Notes under the pieces: generated by a model
The model's database searches: none
What the model was told of the DNA's origin: nothing
What the model saw: the letters and a program-made list of their open reading frames with translations, nothing else
Translations under genes and position numbers: made by a program
In this document: piece after piece, positions 49,685-58,013 of the stretch
Numbering within the stretch: the first letter of the stretch is position 1
How the letters are laid out: every line of letters starts with the position of its first letter
Assembly: GCF_900176355.1 (NCBI RefSeq)
Contig: NZ_FWXI01000003.1
Coordinates: 1-64,000, forward strand
From: Sporomusa malonica
GTDB taxonomy: Bacteria; Bacillota; Negativicutes; Sporomusales; Sporomusaceae
Direction: 5' to 3'
DNA length: 64,000 bases

Positions 49685-49859
49685 TTTGCATCCTTCTATT
49701 CGTTGCTGTAACCCGATAAAGGTCAGCGTTCAACTTTTGCAAACCAAAATCCCCCCAATACCGACACATACAAATAAGTACCAACTAGCATGAAAATAAT
49801 GCGGCCCTGTCAGCCAGAACCGCAATCTCTGTAGCACGTTAAACCTTATTTGTCAATCA

Positions 49860-50120
49860 TTATGGCCTGATATAGGGATTGTACATTGGCACAGAATGCC
49901 CCCCCATATATCGGCCATGCACTCCCATATGCCCAGAACAACTCCAACCTGAGCCGTTAGTAACCATGGCAGACGTAGTGCCTGGTGGTACAACACCATA
50001 TCTGGCTCCGTACATACCATAGCGGGGAGTAGTGGCGTCAAGTATAGCGGCTACAAGTAAAGCCCCCAACAAAAAGTAAGCCGCCTTTTTAAGCCAAGGA
50101 TTAGTAAACGAATTAGACAT
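49860..50120 (-). CDS. Single-helix membrane protein with Gly/Met/His tail (86 aa)
   Basis: MSNSFTNPWLKKAAYFLLGA opens one helix (about 13-30), followed by a tail with RYGMYGARYGVVPPG and CSGHMGVHGRYMGGHSVPMY. N-terminus resembles the internal start at 40577 and the protein at 46004 (NPWLRYALYSF). The tail mixes Met, His, Tyr and one Cys, again suggesting soft-metal binding. Start ATG 50120; GGGGGG lies 11 nt upstream. Shares the intergenic terminator with the SHOCT gene at 50242; no regulon repeat of its own seen. Confidence 0.75.
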   Translation of the reverse strand: MSNSFTNPWLKKAAYFLLGALLVAAILDATTPRYGMYGARYGVVPPGTTSAMVTNGSGWSCSGHMGVHGRYMGGHSVPMYNPYIRP

Positions 50121-50181
50121 ACTAAGCATGGCCCCCCTTTTTTTTATAATCATTTCTATGTTTACTTTATTCTACCATAGT

Positions 50182-50231
50182 ATAGCTATAAAAAAACAGC
50201 GCCTTAAAGGACGCTGTCTTTTTATAGCTAT
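50182..50231 (-). terminator. Long terminator after the SHOCT gene at 50242
   Basis: TATAGCTATAAAAAAACAGCG with complement CGCTGT ... TTTTTATAGCTATA, a 20-bp-plus imperfect stem. Confidence 0.85.
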
Positions 50232-50241
50232 ACTTCTGCAG

Positions 50242-50529
50242 TTAAGCCAAATCTTGTTTAATACATTCAAATTCTTCACGACTGATTTCGCCGCGAGCAT
50301 AACGCTGTTTCAGTATTTCGAGAGCTGAGGTAGTTGCAACAGGCGCTGCCGAAACCAGACAGGCAGATTTACCTGATACAGCTTCCATTAGCCACCTCAT
50401 TAGAAAGTATAGCCCCGCCAAGAGCAGTACCCAATAAAGCAGGCTAAACATGCTATGGAAGAATCCGCCAAACAGTGAAGTGCCGTAACCGTAGCCCTGC
50501 CCTGCATAACCCATCATGCCATAACCCAT
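50242..50529 (-). CDS. SHOCT-domain membrane protein (95 aa)
   Basis: Tyr/Gly arm MGYGMMGYAGQGYGYGTSLF, one helix about 25-48 (SMFSLLYWVLLLAGLYFLMR), C-terminal SHOCT (ALEILKQRYARGEISREEFE). Closest SHOCT paralogue to the protein at 5690. AAGGAGG 8 nt before ATG 50529. Regulon promoter at 50625. Lies directly downstream of the gap after system 2 and may report to it. Confidence 0.87.
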   Translation of the reverse strand: MGYGMMGYAGQGYGYGTSLFGGFFHSMFSLLYWVLLLAGLYFLMRWLMEAVSGKSACLVSAAPVATTSALEILKQRYARGEISREEFECIKQDLA

Positions 50530-50624
50530 ACAGTACACCTCCTTATCGTTAGTCGAGTAGAACACAATTGTACGCCGCCGTCTTACACCCCCACTCACCA
50601 AAAAATAATGGAAGCCTTATCAAT

Positions 50625-50656
50625 ATTATAGCAAACATTTATGAATAACTTGTGAA
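50625..50656 (-). promoter_or_regulatory. 11-bp direct-repeat promoter (SHOCT gene 50242)
   Basis: Plus-strand TGAA at 50642 and 50653; -10 TATAAT at 50625-50630. Confidence 0.8.
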
Positions 50657-50707
50657 TTCTTAAATGTTAAAATAACATTTCCATAATATTGTTTTGGCGC
50701 CAAGTCG

Positions 50708-51811
50708 TTACCGCTCAGTAATATAAGGTAGATATACAAAAAACGTGGTTCCTGTGCCCTGTCCACTATCGACCATAACTTTACCACCGTGGAATTCCAC
50801 CAATTGCTTCACAATCGCCAGTCCCAGACCAGAGCCGCCGCTTTTACGGTCCCGGGATTTTTCTCCGCGGTAAAAATGGTCAAAGATGTGGGGAATATCG
50901 TCAGGCGCAATACCTGGCCCGTTATCACTGACAGCAATTTTTACCCACTGCTGACCTTCCTTTTTCTCTAATCCTGTTGTTACCGAAACTTTGCCCCTAT
51001 CTGGGGTATATCGTAGCGCGTTAACAAAAATATTGCTAATTACTTGACTAATCCGGTCAGGGTCGACGTTAATCTCAGGCAATTTATCATTTAAATTACA
51101 CTGGACAACCATTTTCTTTTCGTCAATCGTTGTTTTCATGAGTTGGATTGTACGGCGTATCAGATAGTTAATATTGGTTGGCCGCTTATCCAGGGAAAGT
51201 TGCCCAACTTCAGCCAAGGACAAGTCTTTAAGGTCAGTAATTAGGCGATTGAGCCGAATGCTTTCCTCATGTAACGATGCCACTTCTTCTTTATTCATGT
51301 CAATCACATCATCTAGCATGCCTTCCAGATGTCCTTTGATAATAGCAATAGGAGTACGTAATTCGTGAGCAATATTGGCCAAAAGCTGCTGCCTTAATTT
51401 CATATTGCTTTCAAGAGTTGTGGCCATCCGATTGAATATATTGGCTAAATGTCCCACCTCATCTTTTGAGGAAACGGGTACCCGTTGCTCAAACCTCCCC
51501 TGTTCAATAGCCTCGGCAGCAATGCTAAGTCTACGTAGGGGTACGGTGATACTGCGTGCTAAAGAATAGCTTGCCAACAGCCCTAGCACAATGAGTATGG
51601 CCCCGACCCAGTTTAGCGACCTATGAACAGAGGCCAAAAATGCCAATTCAGCTTGCCCCATGTGATGCATCATGCCGCCGCGCCCCATAACCAGCAAATA
51701 CTCCCGAAAGAGCTGATTCATCTGATAATCGGCAAGATAGATTAGTAGTACCACAGTAAAGGCCACAAACAAAAACATGAGGCCAGTAATCCGGTAGACA
51801 ATGCTATTCAT
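50708..51811 (-). CDS. Sensor histidine kinase of system 2, short Met/His sensor loop
   Basis: 367-residue membrane kinase. Helices are at about 8-27 and 66-85, enclosing only ~38 periplasmic residues with VMGRGGMMHHMGQAE. HAMP is about 85-138, HisKA with H149 (NIAHELRTPIAII), and the HATPase domain has NIFVNALRYTP, DNGPGIAPDDIPHIFDHFYR and GGSGLGLAI. The overall sequence is close to the kinase at 7327. The MMHHM loop is a plausible direct soft-metal site. Overlaps the regulator stop by 8 nt. Because the operon promoter carries four repeats, I infer positive autoregulation. Confidence 0.94.
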   Translation of the reverse strand: MNSIVYRITGLMFLFVAFTVVLLIYLADYQMNQLFREYLLVMGRGGMMHHMGQAELAFLASVHRSLNWVGAILIVLGLLASYSLARSITVPLRRLSIAAEAIEQGRFEQRVPVSSKDEVGHLANIFNRMATTLESNMKLRQQLLANIAHELRTPIAIIKGHLEGMLDDVIDMNKEEVASLHEESIRLNRLITDLKDLSLAEVGQLSLDKRPTNINYLIRRTIQLMKTTIDEKKMVVQCNLNDKLPEINVDPDRISQVISNIFVNALRYTPDRGKVSVTTGLEKKEGQQWVKIAVSDNGPGIAPDDIPHIFDHFYRGEKSRDRKSGGSGLGLAIVKQLVEFHGGKVMVDSGQGTGTTFFVYLPYITER

Positions 51812-52502
51812 CCTTGGCCACCCCTGCTAATTTATAGCCCATCCCATAAACGGTCTGAATATACACCGGTTCTTTAGGGTTGGCCTCCAACTTGCGCCGC
51901 AGGTTCTTAATATGGGCATCAATGGTTCGTTCGTACCCCTCGAACGTGTACCCATGAACTTGTTCGGCGATTTGGAGGCGGCTGTACACCTTTCCCGGGT
52001 TGGTAGCCAGCAGTTCTACGATCTTAAATTCGGTGGGTGTTAGCTCCACCACTTGGCCGTCTCGGCTTACCTGGTAAGAATCCATGTCAATTGTCAAACC
52101 ACCAATTTTAATGGCCTCTTTGCGTAAAACGGCTCTGTTGGTACGCCGCAATATGGCTTTGGCACGGGCCACCACCTCTTTGGGACTAAAAGGTTTAGTG
52201 ACATAGTCATCGGCACCCAGCTCCAAGCCAACCAACCGGTCACTTTCTTCATCGCGGGCAGTAAGCATAATAATCGGGATATCATTATCTTTGCGCAGCC
52301 GCCGGCATACTTCCCAGCCATCAATGCCAGGCATCATCAAGTCAAGCACCAGAATATCAGGCCGATGGTCGCGCACAGCCATTAACGCATCAATGCCATC
52401 AGCCGCCGTATAGGCGATAAACCCATCCTTCTCAAAATATATTTTTAACAATTTTACCAATTTAGCATCATCGTCCACTAGTAACACTGAATTTTGCACC
52501 AT
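51804..52502 (-). CDS. Response regulator of system 2, OmpR/PhoB family; best candidate for the 11-bp-repeat activator
   Basis: 232-residue regulator: receiver with DDD at 10-12, phospho-acceptor D54 (ILVLDLMMPGIDGW), KPFSPKE; winged helix about 128-228 with recognition region RTIDAHIKNLRRKLEANP. OmpR/PhoB proteins bind direct repeats spaced 10-11 bp as head-to-tail dimers, exactly the operator found here about 25 times, including four copies before this gene. The assignment is inference: system 1 and the orphan regulator are alternatives. Confidence 0.94.
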   Translation of the reverse strand: MVQNSVLLVDDDAKLVKLLKIYFEKDGFIAYTAADGIDALMAVRDHRPDILVLDLMMPGIDGWEVCRRLRKDNDIPIIMLTARDEESDRLVGLELGADDYVTKPFSPKEVVARAKAILRRTNRAVLRKEAIKIGGLTIDMDSYQVSRDGQVVELTPTEFKIVELLATNPGKVYSRLQIAEQVHGYTFEGYERTIDAHIKNLRRKLEANPKEPVYIQTVYGMGYKLAGVAKDE

Positions 52503-52592
52503 TGTATTACCTCCTCGTTTACCTTTGTGACTCCTATTACTGCAATGTAAAATATAGTTTAGTAATTACTCATGTGTTCCCTAATTACCACC

Positions 52593-52646
52593 AGTATACA
52601 CTTTTAATATGAAGAACTTTTGAAGAAACTATGAAAAACTTATGTA
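52593..52646 (-). promoter_or_regulatory. 11-bp direct-repeat promoter (system 2 operon, autoregulation)
   Basis: Plus-strand TGAA at 52610, 52621, 52632 and TGTA at 52643; -10 TATACT at 52593-52598. Confidence 0.88.
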
Positions 52647-52678
52647 AATTGAATTTTACTAACCAGAAAATCAGAAAA

Positions 52679-52699
52679 AGGGCGGCCCTTTGCCGCCCT
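52679..52699 (-). terminator. Terminator of the HD-GYP gene
   Basis: AGGGCGGC/GCCGCCCT stem after the stop at 52711; the minus strand continues TTTTTCTG. Confidence 0.85.
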
Positions 52700-52710
52700 A
52701 CCTATTACGC

Positions 52711-54045
52711 CTAACTAAGACCATATGTACTTTTCACAAATGCGCCCACTACCTGAGGATCAAACTGAGTGCCAGCACAACGACGAATCTCTTTCAGCGC
52801 CACCTCTTCCGGCATACCTGCCCGGTACGGCCTATCTGAGACCATGGCCTGATAGGTATCAGCCACGGCAATGATACGCGCTCCTAAGGGGATAGCTTCT
52901 CGGGACAAGGCCGCTGGATACCCCTCACCATCCCAGCGGGCGTGATGGTGTCTTACACTCTCGGCTACCGCTTTAAGGGCAGGAATACCAGCGATAATCT
53001 TAGCGCCGGTTTCAGGATGCTGCTTAATAATGGCCCACTCCTCTGCATCCAGCCTGCCTGGCTTGTTGAGTATGTGATCAGGAATGCCTATCTTGCCAAT
53101 ATCATGGAGTAGCGCCGCAATCCGCAAGGTTAATAGCTCGTCCTCAGCAAACCCAAGCTCGCGTCCAATGGCCTCCGCGATATTTGCAACCTGGGAAGAG
53201 TGCCCATAGGTATAAGCGTCCTTGGCTTCCAAGGCCGTGACCAGCGATTCAATCGTAGCCATCATCAAACTTTCCCGTTCGCCATGTAAGGCCGTGGCCA
53301 GACCATTAATCCGGGCAGCAAGCAGGGAGACTTCGTCGCTCCCCTCTACTCTCAGGTGAATATCATGCTTGCCGGCCGCAATTTGATCGATGGCTAAATC
53401 AAGCCTCTGAATTCTAGCGGCGAAATTCCTAGCAAGAAACCAACTGCACACCCCGACTACGGCTACCGCTCCGAATGCGACTAGAAACACCCGCTCGGCA
53501 AAATGACGGGTATCATTGGCCACGGCTGCTGCATCTACCTCAAGCGCCAGCCAGGCCACCGTTCGCGCGTTGGCCCTTACCGGGGCATATACAGTGACAG
53601 TACCGTTTTCACCATTTTCTGTTACCACCGAGCGGTTGGTATCCCAAAAAGTAACTGACTGGTCATAGTGTATCGTGCCAGTTTGCCGCCCGGTCTCATT
53701 CCGGGCATCCCATTCACTCCGTACTACCAACTCGTTCTCTAAACGCCGCAGCAGAAATACTCTGGCAATATCTTGACTGTTTTTGCCAATCGACTGTAGA
53801 AGATGTCGCAGCCGACTGTCGGCTGTCTCCTCCGGCACCTGTCCGATAAGCTCCAACTGGGCCTCACCGGCAACATGCATGACAGCCATGTTGGCCGTGA
53901 CGATCAGGTCACGCTTTAATGTATCCAAATGATTGGTGCGCATATGTAAAAACAGGGTATATGAGATAGCCATAGTAATAATGGCCGAAAGTAAAAAAAA
54001 TGCTGCGAAAAGTTTGGTCTGCAAAGAAAACTTTAACGTTGGCAA
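52711..54045 (-). CDS. Membrane HD-GYP phosphodiesterase with periplasmic sensor and HAMP
   Basis: 444 residues. Membrane helix 1 is at about 10-32, a periplasmic domain at about 35-180, helix 2 near 183-205, and HAMP near 205-258. The HD-GYP domain (about 260-440) has HSSQVANIAEAIGRELGF, LLHDIGKIGIPDHILNKPG and HHHARWDGEGYP, with metal residues in place, so it should hydrolyse c-di-GMP. TTG at 54045 follows AAGGGGG by 9 nt. Neighbour of a GGDEF protein, an opposing pair. Confidence 0.92.
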   Translation of the reverse strand: MPTLKFSLQTKLFAAFFLLSAIITMAISYTLFLHMRTNHLDTLKRDLIVTANMAVMHVAGEAQLELIGQVPEETADSRLRHLLQSIGKNSQDIARVFLLRRLENELVVRSEWDARNETGRQTGTIHYDQSVTFWDTNRSVVTENGENGTVTVYAPVRANARTVAWLALEVDAAAVANDTRHFAERVFLVAFGAVAVVGVCSWFLARNFAARIQRLDLAIDQIAAGKHDIHLRVEGSDEVSLLAARINGLATALHGERESLMMATIESLVTALEAKDAYTYGHSSQVANIAEAIGRELGFAEDELLTLRIAALLHDIGKIGIPDHILNKPGRLDAEEWAIIKQHPETGAKIIAGIPALKAVAESVRHHHARWDGEGYPAALSREAIPLGARIIAVADTYQAMVSDRPYRAGMPEEVALKEIRRCAGTQFDPQVVGAFVKSTYGLS

Positions 54046-54182
54046 CGGAAAACGCCCCCTTCAATGGACAAGCAACAACACAAAGATCTATCTAGAGCCT
54101 TTTAAAAATATATAGTCAGCTCCGAGGCTGTACAGTATAATAAAATCACATCCTGGAATATTTAGGGCAAAGGACTGTGATT

Positions 54183-54854
54183 ATGTACAAACACCGCACT
54201 ATTATGTTAAAAAGTCTTCCCGTCATCTTAGGTATTCTCGGCCTATTATTCGGACTAAGCTGTTACCTTTTGGAAAAGCACGCTATTAGTAATGAGTGGC
54301 ACTATTTTTATTGGGCCATTTTTTTTGTTATTCAGGCAATTGTCGGAATAGCCTACGGCCTACTGATCCGCAAGCTCTACCATTTCGTCTATACTGACAG
54401 CTTAACCCAGCTATGGAACCGCAAGTATTTTTTTGAAACACTAAAGCAAGAATTGCGGCCGCCAAATGCTAATAATGACGGCTTCCTCTGTATGCTTGAC
54501 ATGGATAATTTCAAGTGTATCAACGATACGTACGGTCACCAAGCAGGCGATGATGCACTCAAAACCCTTGCCGTGGTATTGCAAAAACACACAAATCCCA
54601 CCGATGTTGCGGCTCGGCTGGGCGGAGACGAGTTCGCCCTCCTTCTGCGAGATGCCACGCAGGAGACCGCCTGTACCACGGTGGAAACCATCCGACAAAC
54701 AGTAAATTCAAAGCTTGCCAAGTATAATTCGACCGTCAGTATTGGGATAGTCTCCAGCACAGCAGCCACTAGCAGTGATAAGTTACTAGCTCTTGCTGAT
54801 GAGGCTCTGTACCAGGCAAAAGTTCATAAAGATTGTATTGTATTTTCAAAATAA
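54183..54854 (+). CDS. Membrane GGDEF diguanylate cyclase (223 aa)
   Basis: Two membrane helices (about 10-30 and 40-62) and a GGDEF domain (about 65-223) with DSLTQLWNRKYF, DMDNFKCINDTYGHQAGD and an intact LGGDEFALLL active site. No RxxD inhibitory site is seen at the expected place. Makes c-di-GMP. ATG 54183 follows AAAGGA by 8 nt. No N-terminal sensor beyond the two short helices. Confidence 0.92.
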   Translation: MYKHRTIMLKSLPVILGILGLLFGLSCYLLEKHAISNEWHYFYWAIFFVIQAIVGIAYGLLIRKLYHFVYTDSLTQLWNRKYFFETLKQELRPPNANNDGFLCMLDMDNFKCINDTYGHQAGDDALKTLAVVLQKHTNPTDVAARLGGDEFALLLRDATQETACTTVETIRQTVNSKLAKYNSTVSIGIVSSTAATSSDKLLALADEALYQAKVHKDCIVFSK

Positions 54855-54876
54855 CAATCCAAAGCAGTAAGGTTAT

Positions 54877-54900
54877 AGGCCCGGCAATTGCCGGGCCTTT
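54877..54900. terminator. Bidirectional terminator
   Basis: AGGCCCGGC/GCCGGGCCT between the convergent GGDEF and lemA genes. Confidence 0.85.
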
Positions 54901-54923
54901 CTGTTTCGCTAACCAATCAAACA

Positions 54924-55478
54924 CTAAAACTTAACCTGTGGTACCTGTTTTGCGCCCTCATCGGCTTTAAAATACTCTTTGGGGCCAAACCCCATCGGGC
55001 CAGCAATGATACTGGTAGGCAGTGAGCGGATAGCCGTGTTGTACCCTTGGACGCTTTCATTGTAATCTTTACGGGCAACTGCTAGACGATTTTCTGTTCC
55101 TGCTAGTTCGTCCATGAGGGCCCGAAAGTTCTTGTCCGCTTTTAAGTTAGGGTAGTTTTCCGATATTACTAGCAGCCGACTTAAAGCCGAACTCAGTTCG
55201 CTATTGGCCTGTGCTTTAGCAACAGGGCCTTGGGCACCGCCCAATTTAGCCCTCGCATCGGCTACTGCCTGTATAGCTTGCTGCTCATGACCGGCATAGC
55301 CTTTTACCGTATTAACCAGGTTGGGAATCAAATCGGCCCGGCGTTGAAGCTGGTTTTCGATTTGACTCCACTTGCCATTCACGTTCTCGCTCATGCCAAC
55401 TAAGTTGTTATATCCCGAGAAAATACTAACTGCTATAACCGCTACAACCGCCAAAACAATCCATACCGTTTTATTCAT
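54924..55478 (-). CDS. lemA: LemA family protein
   Basis: 184-residue membrane-anchored protein: N-terminal helix about 4-22, then the LemA helical bundle with YNNLVGMSENVNGKWSQIEN, QLQRRADLIPNLVNTVKGYA, and the C-terminal YNTAIRSLPTSIIAGPMGFG plus a FKADEGAKQVPQVKF tail. Widely conserved; linked to envelope stress in other bacteria but with no defined activity. Driven by a four-repeat regulon promoter, which ties it to the envelope/metal response here. Confidence 0.94.
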   Translation of the reverse strand: MNKTVWIVLAVVAVIAVSIFSGYNNLVGMSENVNGKWSQIENQLQRRADLIPNLVNTVKGYAGHEQQAIQAVADARAKLGGAQGPVAKAQANSELSSALSRLLVISENYPNLKADKNFRALMDELAGTENRLAVARKDYNESVQGYNTAIRSLPTSIIAGPMGFGPKEYFKADEGAKQVPQVKF

Positions 55479-55560
55479 AGTCGTTCCTCCTTACGTGTTC
55501 TTGCTAACAGCCACTCTATATGACCGAGAGCCAAGCTGCTCGAACTTATTCTATGACTTC

Positions 55561-55614
55561 AGTATACACTATAATTATGAAGAAATTTTGAAGAAGTCAT
55601 GAAGAAATTGTGAT
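55561..55614 (-). promoter_or_regulatory. 11-bp direct-repeat promoter (lemA)
   Basis: Plus-strand TGAA at 55578, 55589, 55600 and TGAT at 55611; -10 TATACT at 55561-55566. Confidence 0.88.
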
Positions 55615-55663
55615 ATTTTTTAAAGACACACTAGCAGAGTATTATTATGCCCTGAGTAAAAAA

Positions 55664-55683
55664 GCCTAGCTGTAAAGCTAGGC
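55664..55683 (-). terminator. Terminator of the lgt operon
   Basis: GCCTAGCT/AGCTAGGC stem with flanking T-runs on both strands. Confidence 0.85.
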
Positions 55684-55700
55684 AAAAAATATAGTGTAAC

Positions 55701-56342
55701 CTATGAGGCTTTACTCATCCCTGAACGACTAAAAGGAATAAACCCTGGGGTAACTGCCGCATAACTGGCATATTCCTCACCGAATTGTTCCAGGGCGTCC
55801 TTTTCTTCCTGACGCGCCAGCCACACATACATACGGATAAGTACCGGATACATTAGGACCGTAAGCAGTGTCGGCCATTGGATTAAAAAGCCGGTCATGA
55901 CAGCGATAAACGCAATATACTGGGGGTGGCGTACATAGGCGTACGGTCCGCTAGTCGCAACTACGCCCTTACGCTGGGCTCGATATAAGAACATCCAGGT
56001 AAACCCAAGAAAAATCAACCCGCCAGATATCAGGAGATCGCTAACTCCGTGTATAGGGTTACTATGCGGGTCACCGGTAAACCCAAGCAGCGTATACCAA
56101 AGATGCCCGTTGTCGTGGGAAAAGATATCCAGCTCCGGATAATGGCTTCCCAGCCAACCTGAGAGCAAATAAATTGTCAGGGGAAAACCATACATCTCAG
56201 TAAACAACGCCACAATAAAAGCCGAAAATGTACCAAAGGTACGCCAATCTTTAAATGAACGCGGTCGCGAAAAACTAAACGCAAAGACAATAATAATCAA
56301 CGAGTTGATTATTACTATCGGCCATAACCCGTAATGTGCCAT
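55701..56342 (-). CDS. Isoprenylcysteine carboxyl methyltransferase-like membrane protein (ICMT/PEMT fold)
   Basis: 213-residue membrane protein with five or six helices and the SAM-binding C-terminus typical of this fold: GPYAYVRHPQYIAFIAVMTG and EEKDALEQFGEEYASYAAVTP. Bacterial members methylate lipids or small molecules; substrate unknown. Start codon overlaps the lgt stop by one base, so it is co-translated. Linkage to an Lgt suggests work on lipids or lipoproteins. Confidence 0.85.
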   Translation of the reverse strand: MAHYGLWPIVIINSLIIIVFAFSFSRPRSFKDWRTFGTFSAFIVALFTEMYGFPLTIYLLSGWLGSHYPELDIFSHDNGHLWYTLLGFTGDPHSNPIHGVSDLLISGGLIFLGFTWMFLYRAQRKGVVATSGPYAYVRHPQYIAFIAVMTGFLIQWPTLLTVLMYPVLIRMYVWLARQEEKDALEQFGEEYASYAAVTPGFIPFSRSGMSKAS

Positions 56343-57166
56343 TATTCCCTACACCCTTTCGCTTTTTTTCTATCCAAGTTCCTGATATGACCTACTTCCC
56401 GAATAACTTCCTTAGTCTGGGTCGCACACCAAGCCCACAGCAAACCGGCCGCCAGTGCCGTGAGTAAGGCCGTTAGCTGCGCAGCCTTGAGTCCGCCGAT
56501 AAGGAGGCTATCTGTCCGCAAAAACTCTAAACCAAACCGAGCCAGTGAATACAGTACAAAATAGGCTAGCGCCACCTGACCGTCAAATTTCTTGCGCGGA
56601 AATAAATACAGTAATACCCAGAGAATGAACACATCAAGCCCAGCCTCAAACAGTTCGGCCGGCACAAGCGGCACATTCCCCCAGGCCGCGTATGCCGGAG
56701 TTCCCGGCTGATAGACCACACCATACCAGGCATCGGTAGGTTTGCCATAGGCATCGCCGTTGAACAAGCACCCAATACGTCCAATGGCTTGACCCAGAAT
56801 GAGCGCCGGTGCGCCAATATCGACAAACCGCCTAAACGATAATCCCTTGCGGGGAAAATACCTGAGTGCCAGTAAGACATTGGCTATGACCGCTCCCTGT
56901 ATGGACAGGCCCCCTTCCCAGAACATCAGGGCATGCAGCGGATTGGCAGCATATTGTTCCCAAGAAAATGCAACCTCCCACAGCCTGGCCCCCAAGAGTC
57001 CGGCAAATAAGCCATACACTACATACTCTTGCAGAATATCTTCGGTAAATTCACTGTTTTTTCCCAATCGTGTTGCCAGCCATAAACCAGCTAATACGCC
57101 TAAAGCCACCATAAGGCCCCAGGCACGAACTTCGAATTCGCCGATAGTAAATAAGATTGGCTGCAA
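56342..57166 (-). CDS. lgt: Prolipoprotein diacylglyceryl transferase (Lgt)
   Basis: Inner-membrane enzyme (274 aa, about seven helices) that adds diacylglycerol to lipobox cysteines. Signature GQAIGRIGCLFNGDAYG (catalytic Arg/Asn region), FWEGGLSIQGA at the place of the usual HGGL motif (His replaced), and RFGLEFLRTD near the end. The HGGL change may mean it is a specialised second Lgt rather than the housekeeping one. TTG start at 57166 after AGGAGGAAG. In a regulon operon with a small membrane protein and the ICMT-like gene; lipoproteins at 39494 and 58597 are possible clients. Confidence 0.88.
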   Translation of the reverse strand: MQPILFTIGEFEVRAWGLMVALGVLAGLWLATRLGKNSEFTEDILQEYVVYGLFAGLLGARLWEVAFSWEQYAANPLHALMFWEGGLSIQGAVIANVLLALRYFPRKGLSFRRFVDIGAPALILGQAIGRIGCLFNGDAYGKPTDAWYGVVYQPGTPAYAAWGNVPLVPAELFEAGLDVFILWVLLYLFPRKKFDGQVALAYFVLYSLARFGLEFLRTDSLLIGGLKAAQLTALLTALAAGLLWAWCATQTKEVIREVGHIRNLDRKKAKGCRE

Positions 57167-57186
57167 AATAACTTCCTCCTACCGTC

Positions 57187-57327
57187 TTAATAATGCATAA
57201 CATAGGCAATCGCCACTGCGCTTACTATCCTTGCTCCCCACTTTAATACTTTAAGAATTATCTTTTGTCCTGGTGTATATGTTTCTGTATCTCCTGCCTT
57301 AGGCAGTTCCGGTTTATTTTGTTCCAT
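57187..57327 (-). CDS. Small membrane protein, first gene of the lgt operon (46 aa)
   Basis: Missed by length filters. GAGGGGG is followed after 7 nt by ATG 57327. Sequence MEQNKPELPKAGDTETYTPG, then QKIILKVLKWGARIVSAVAI and AYVMHY: hydrophilic start, one amphipathic to hydrophobic helix. It lies directly behind the four-repeat promoter at 57367 and 21 nt before lgt. A partner or regulator of Lgt is possible; unknown. Confidence 0.7.
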   Translation of the reverse strand: MEQNKPELPKAGDTETYTPGQKIILKVLKWGARIVSAVAIAYVMHY

Positions 57328-57366
57328 TGTAATTCCCCCTCGCCCTGCACAACACTTATCGTCATA

Positions 57367-57420
57367 ATCATATCATTTAGTTTTGAAGAACCTGTGAAGA
57401 CGCTGTGAAGAAATTGTGTT
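57367..57420 (-). promoter_or_regulatory. 11-bp direct-repeat promoter (lgt operon)
   Basis: Plus-strand TGAA at 57384, 57395, 57406 and TGTT at 57417; -10 TATGAT at 57367-57372. Confidence 0.85.
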
Positions 57421-57434
57421 TTTTCATTTAAAAT

Positions 57435-57465
57435 AAGCAGCCCTCCACCAGTCGGAGGGCTGCTT
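57435..57465. terminator. Terminator of the Met-rich gene at 57496
   Basis: AAGCAGCCCTCC with perfect complement GGAGGGCTGCTT. Confidence 0.9.
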
Positions 57466-57495
57466 GCGCAATGTGGTTTATTGTCGGGCTCGACT

Positions 57496-57933
57496 TTATC
57501 CGTGATGACCACTATGGGCGTTTGAAGGATTACTCGGAGTCTGCTCAACCTGCTGAGGGCCGCTGTGATCGCTGCTCATATCCACAGAATTCACCAAATC
57601 AGACATCATCTGATGAAAACTCATATCCTGCTGGAGCATCTGCTTCATGATTCCCTGCATCTCAGGAGTTTTCATGACGTCTTTCATCGCCTTTTGCATT
57701 TCGGGATTTTTCATCATTTCAATGCACTGTTTTTGCATTTCCGGTGTTTTCATCATTTCAGCCATAGCCTTAGGATTCAGGTTCCCCATCATAGCACCCA
57801 TCTGATTTGTCTGCGTTTCACATGTCTGGGGTACTTTTTCAGCCGCTTGGGCTATCGTAGGGCTGATACCTAAACCAAACATAGAAGCGGTTACAAGACC
57901 GCCAACAACCCAAATTGCGAATTTCTTATTCAT
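57496..57933 (-). CDS. Methionine-rich secreted protein with MMKTPEMQ repeats (145 aa)
   Basis: Signal peptide about 1-31 (VVGGLVTASMFGLGISPTIA). The mature part carries four or five 12-residue helical repeats such as AEMMKTPEMQKQCIEMMKNP, placing Met pairs at regular intervals, plus Cys in QTCETQT and KQCIEM, and a His end SNAHSGHHG. Related to the plus-strand gene at 11213. Lies just downstream of the Cus-type efflux operon, consistent with periplasmic Cu(I)/Ag(I) buffering (inferred). No regulon repeat upstream; probably read from the efflux operon. Confidence 0.87.
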   Translation of the reverse strand: MNKKFAIWVVGGLVTASMFGLGISPTIAQAAEKVPQTCETQTNQMGAMMGNLNPKAMAEMMKTPEMQKQCIEMMKNPEMQKAMKDVMKTPEMQGIMKQMLQQDMSFHQMMSDLVNSVDMSSDHSGPQQVEQTPSNPSNAHSGHHG

Positions 57934-58013
57934 TACAAACCCTCCATAAGTATGATATTTTTGATTTTATCTCATTCTAGCTGGATTAGATCTCCAATAA
58001 ATCTATTTGTTAA

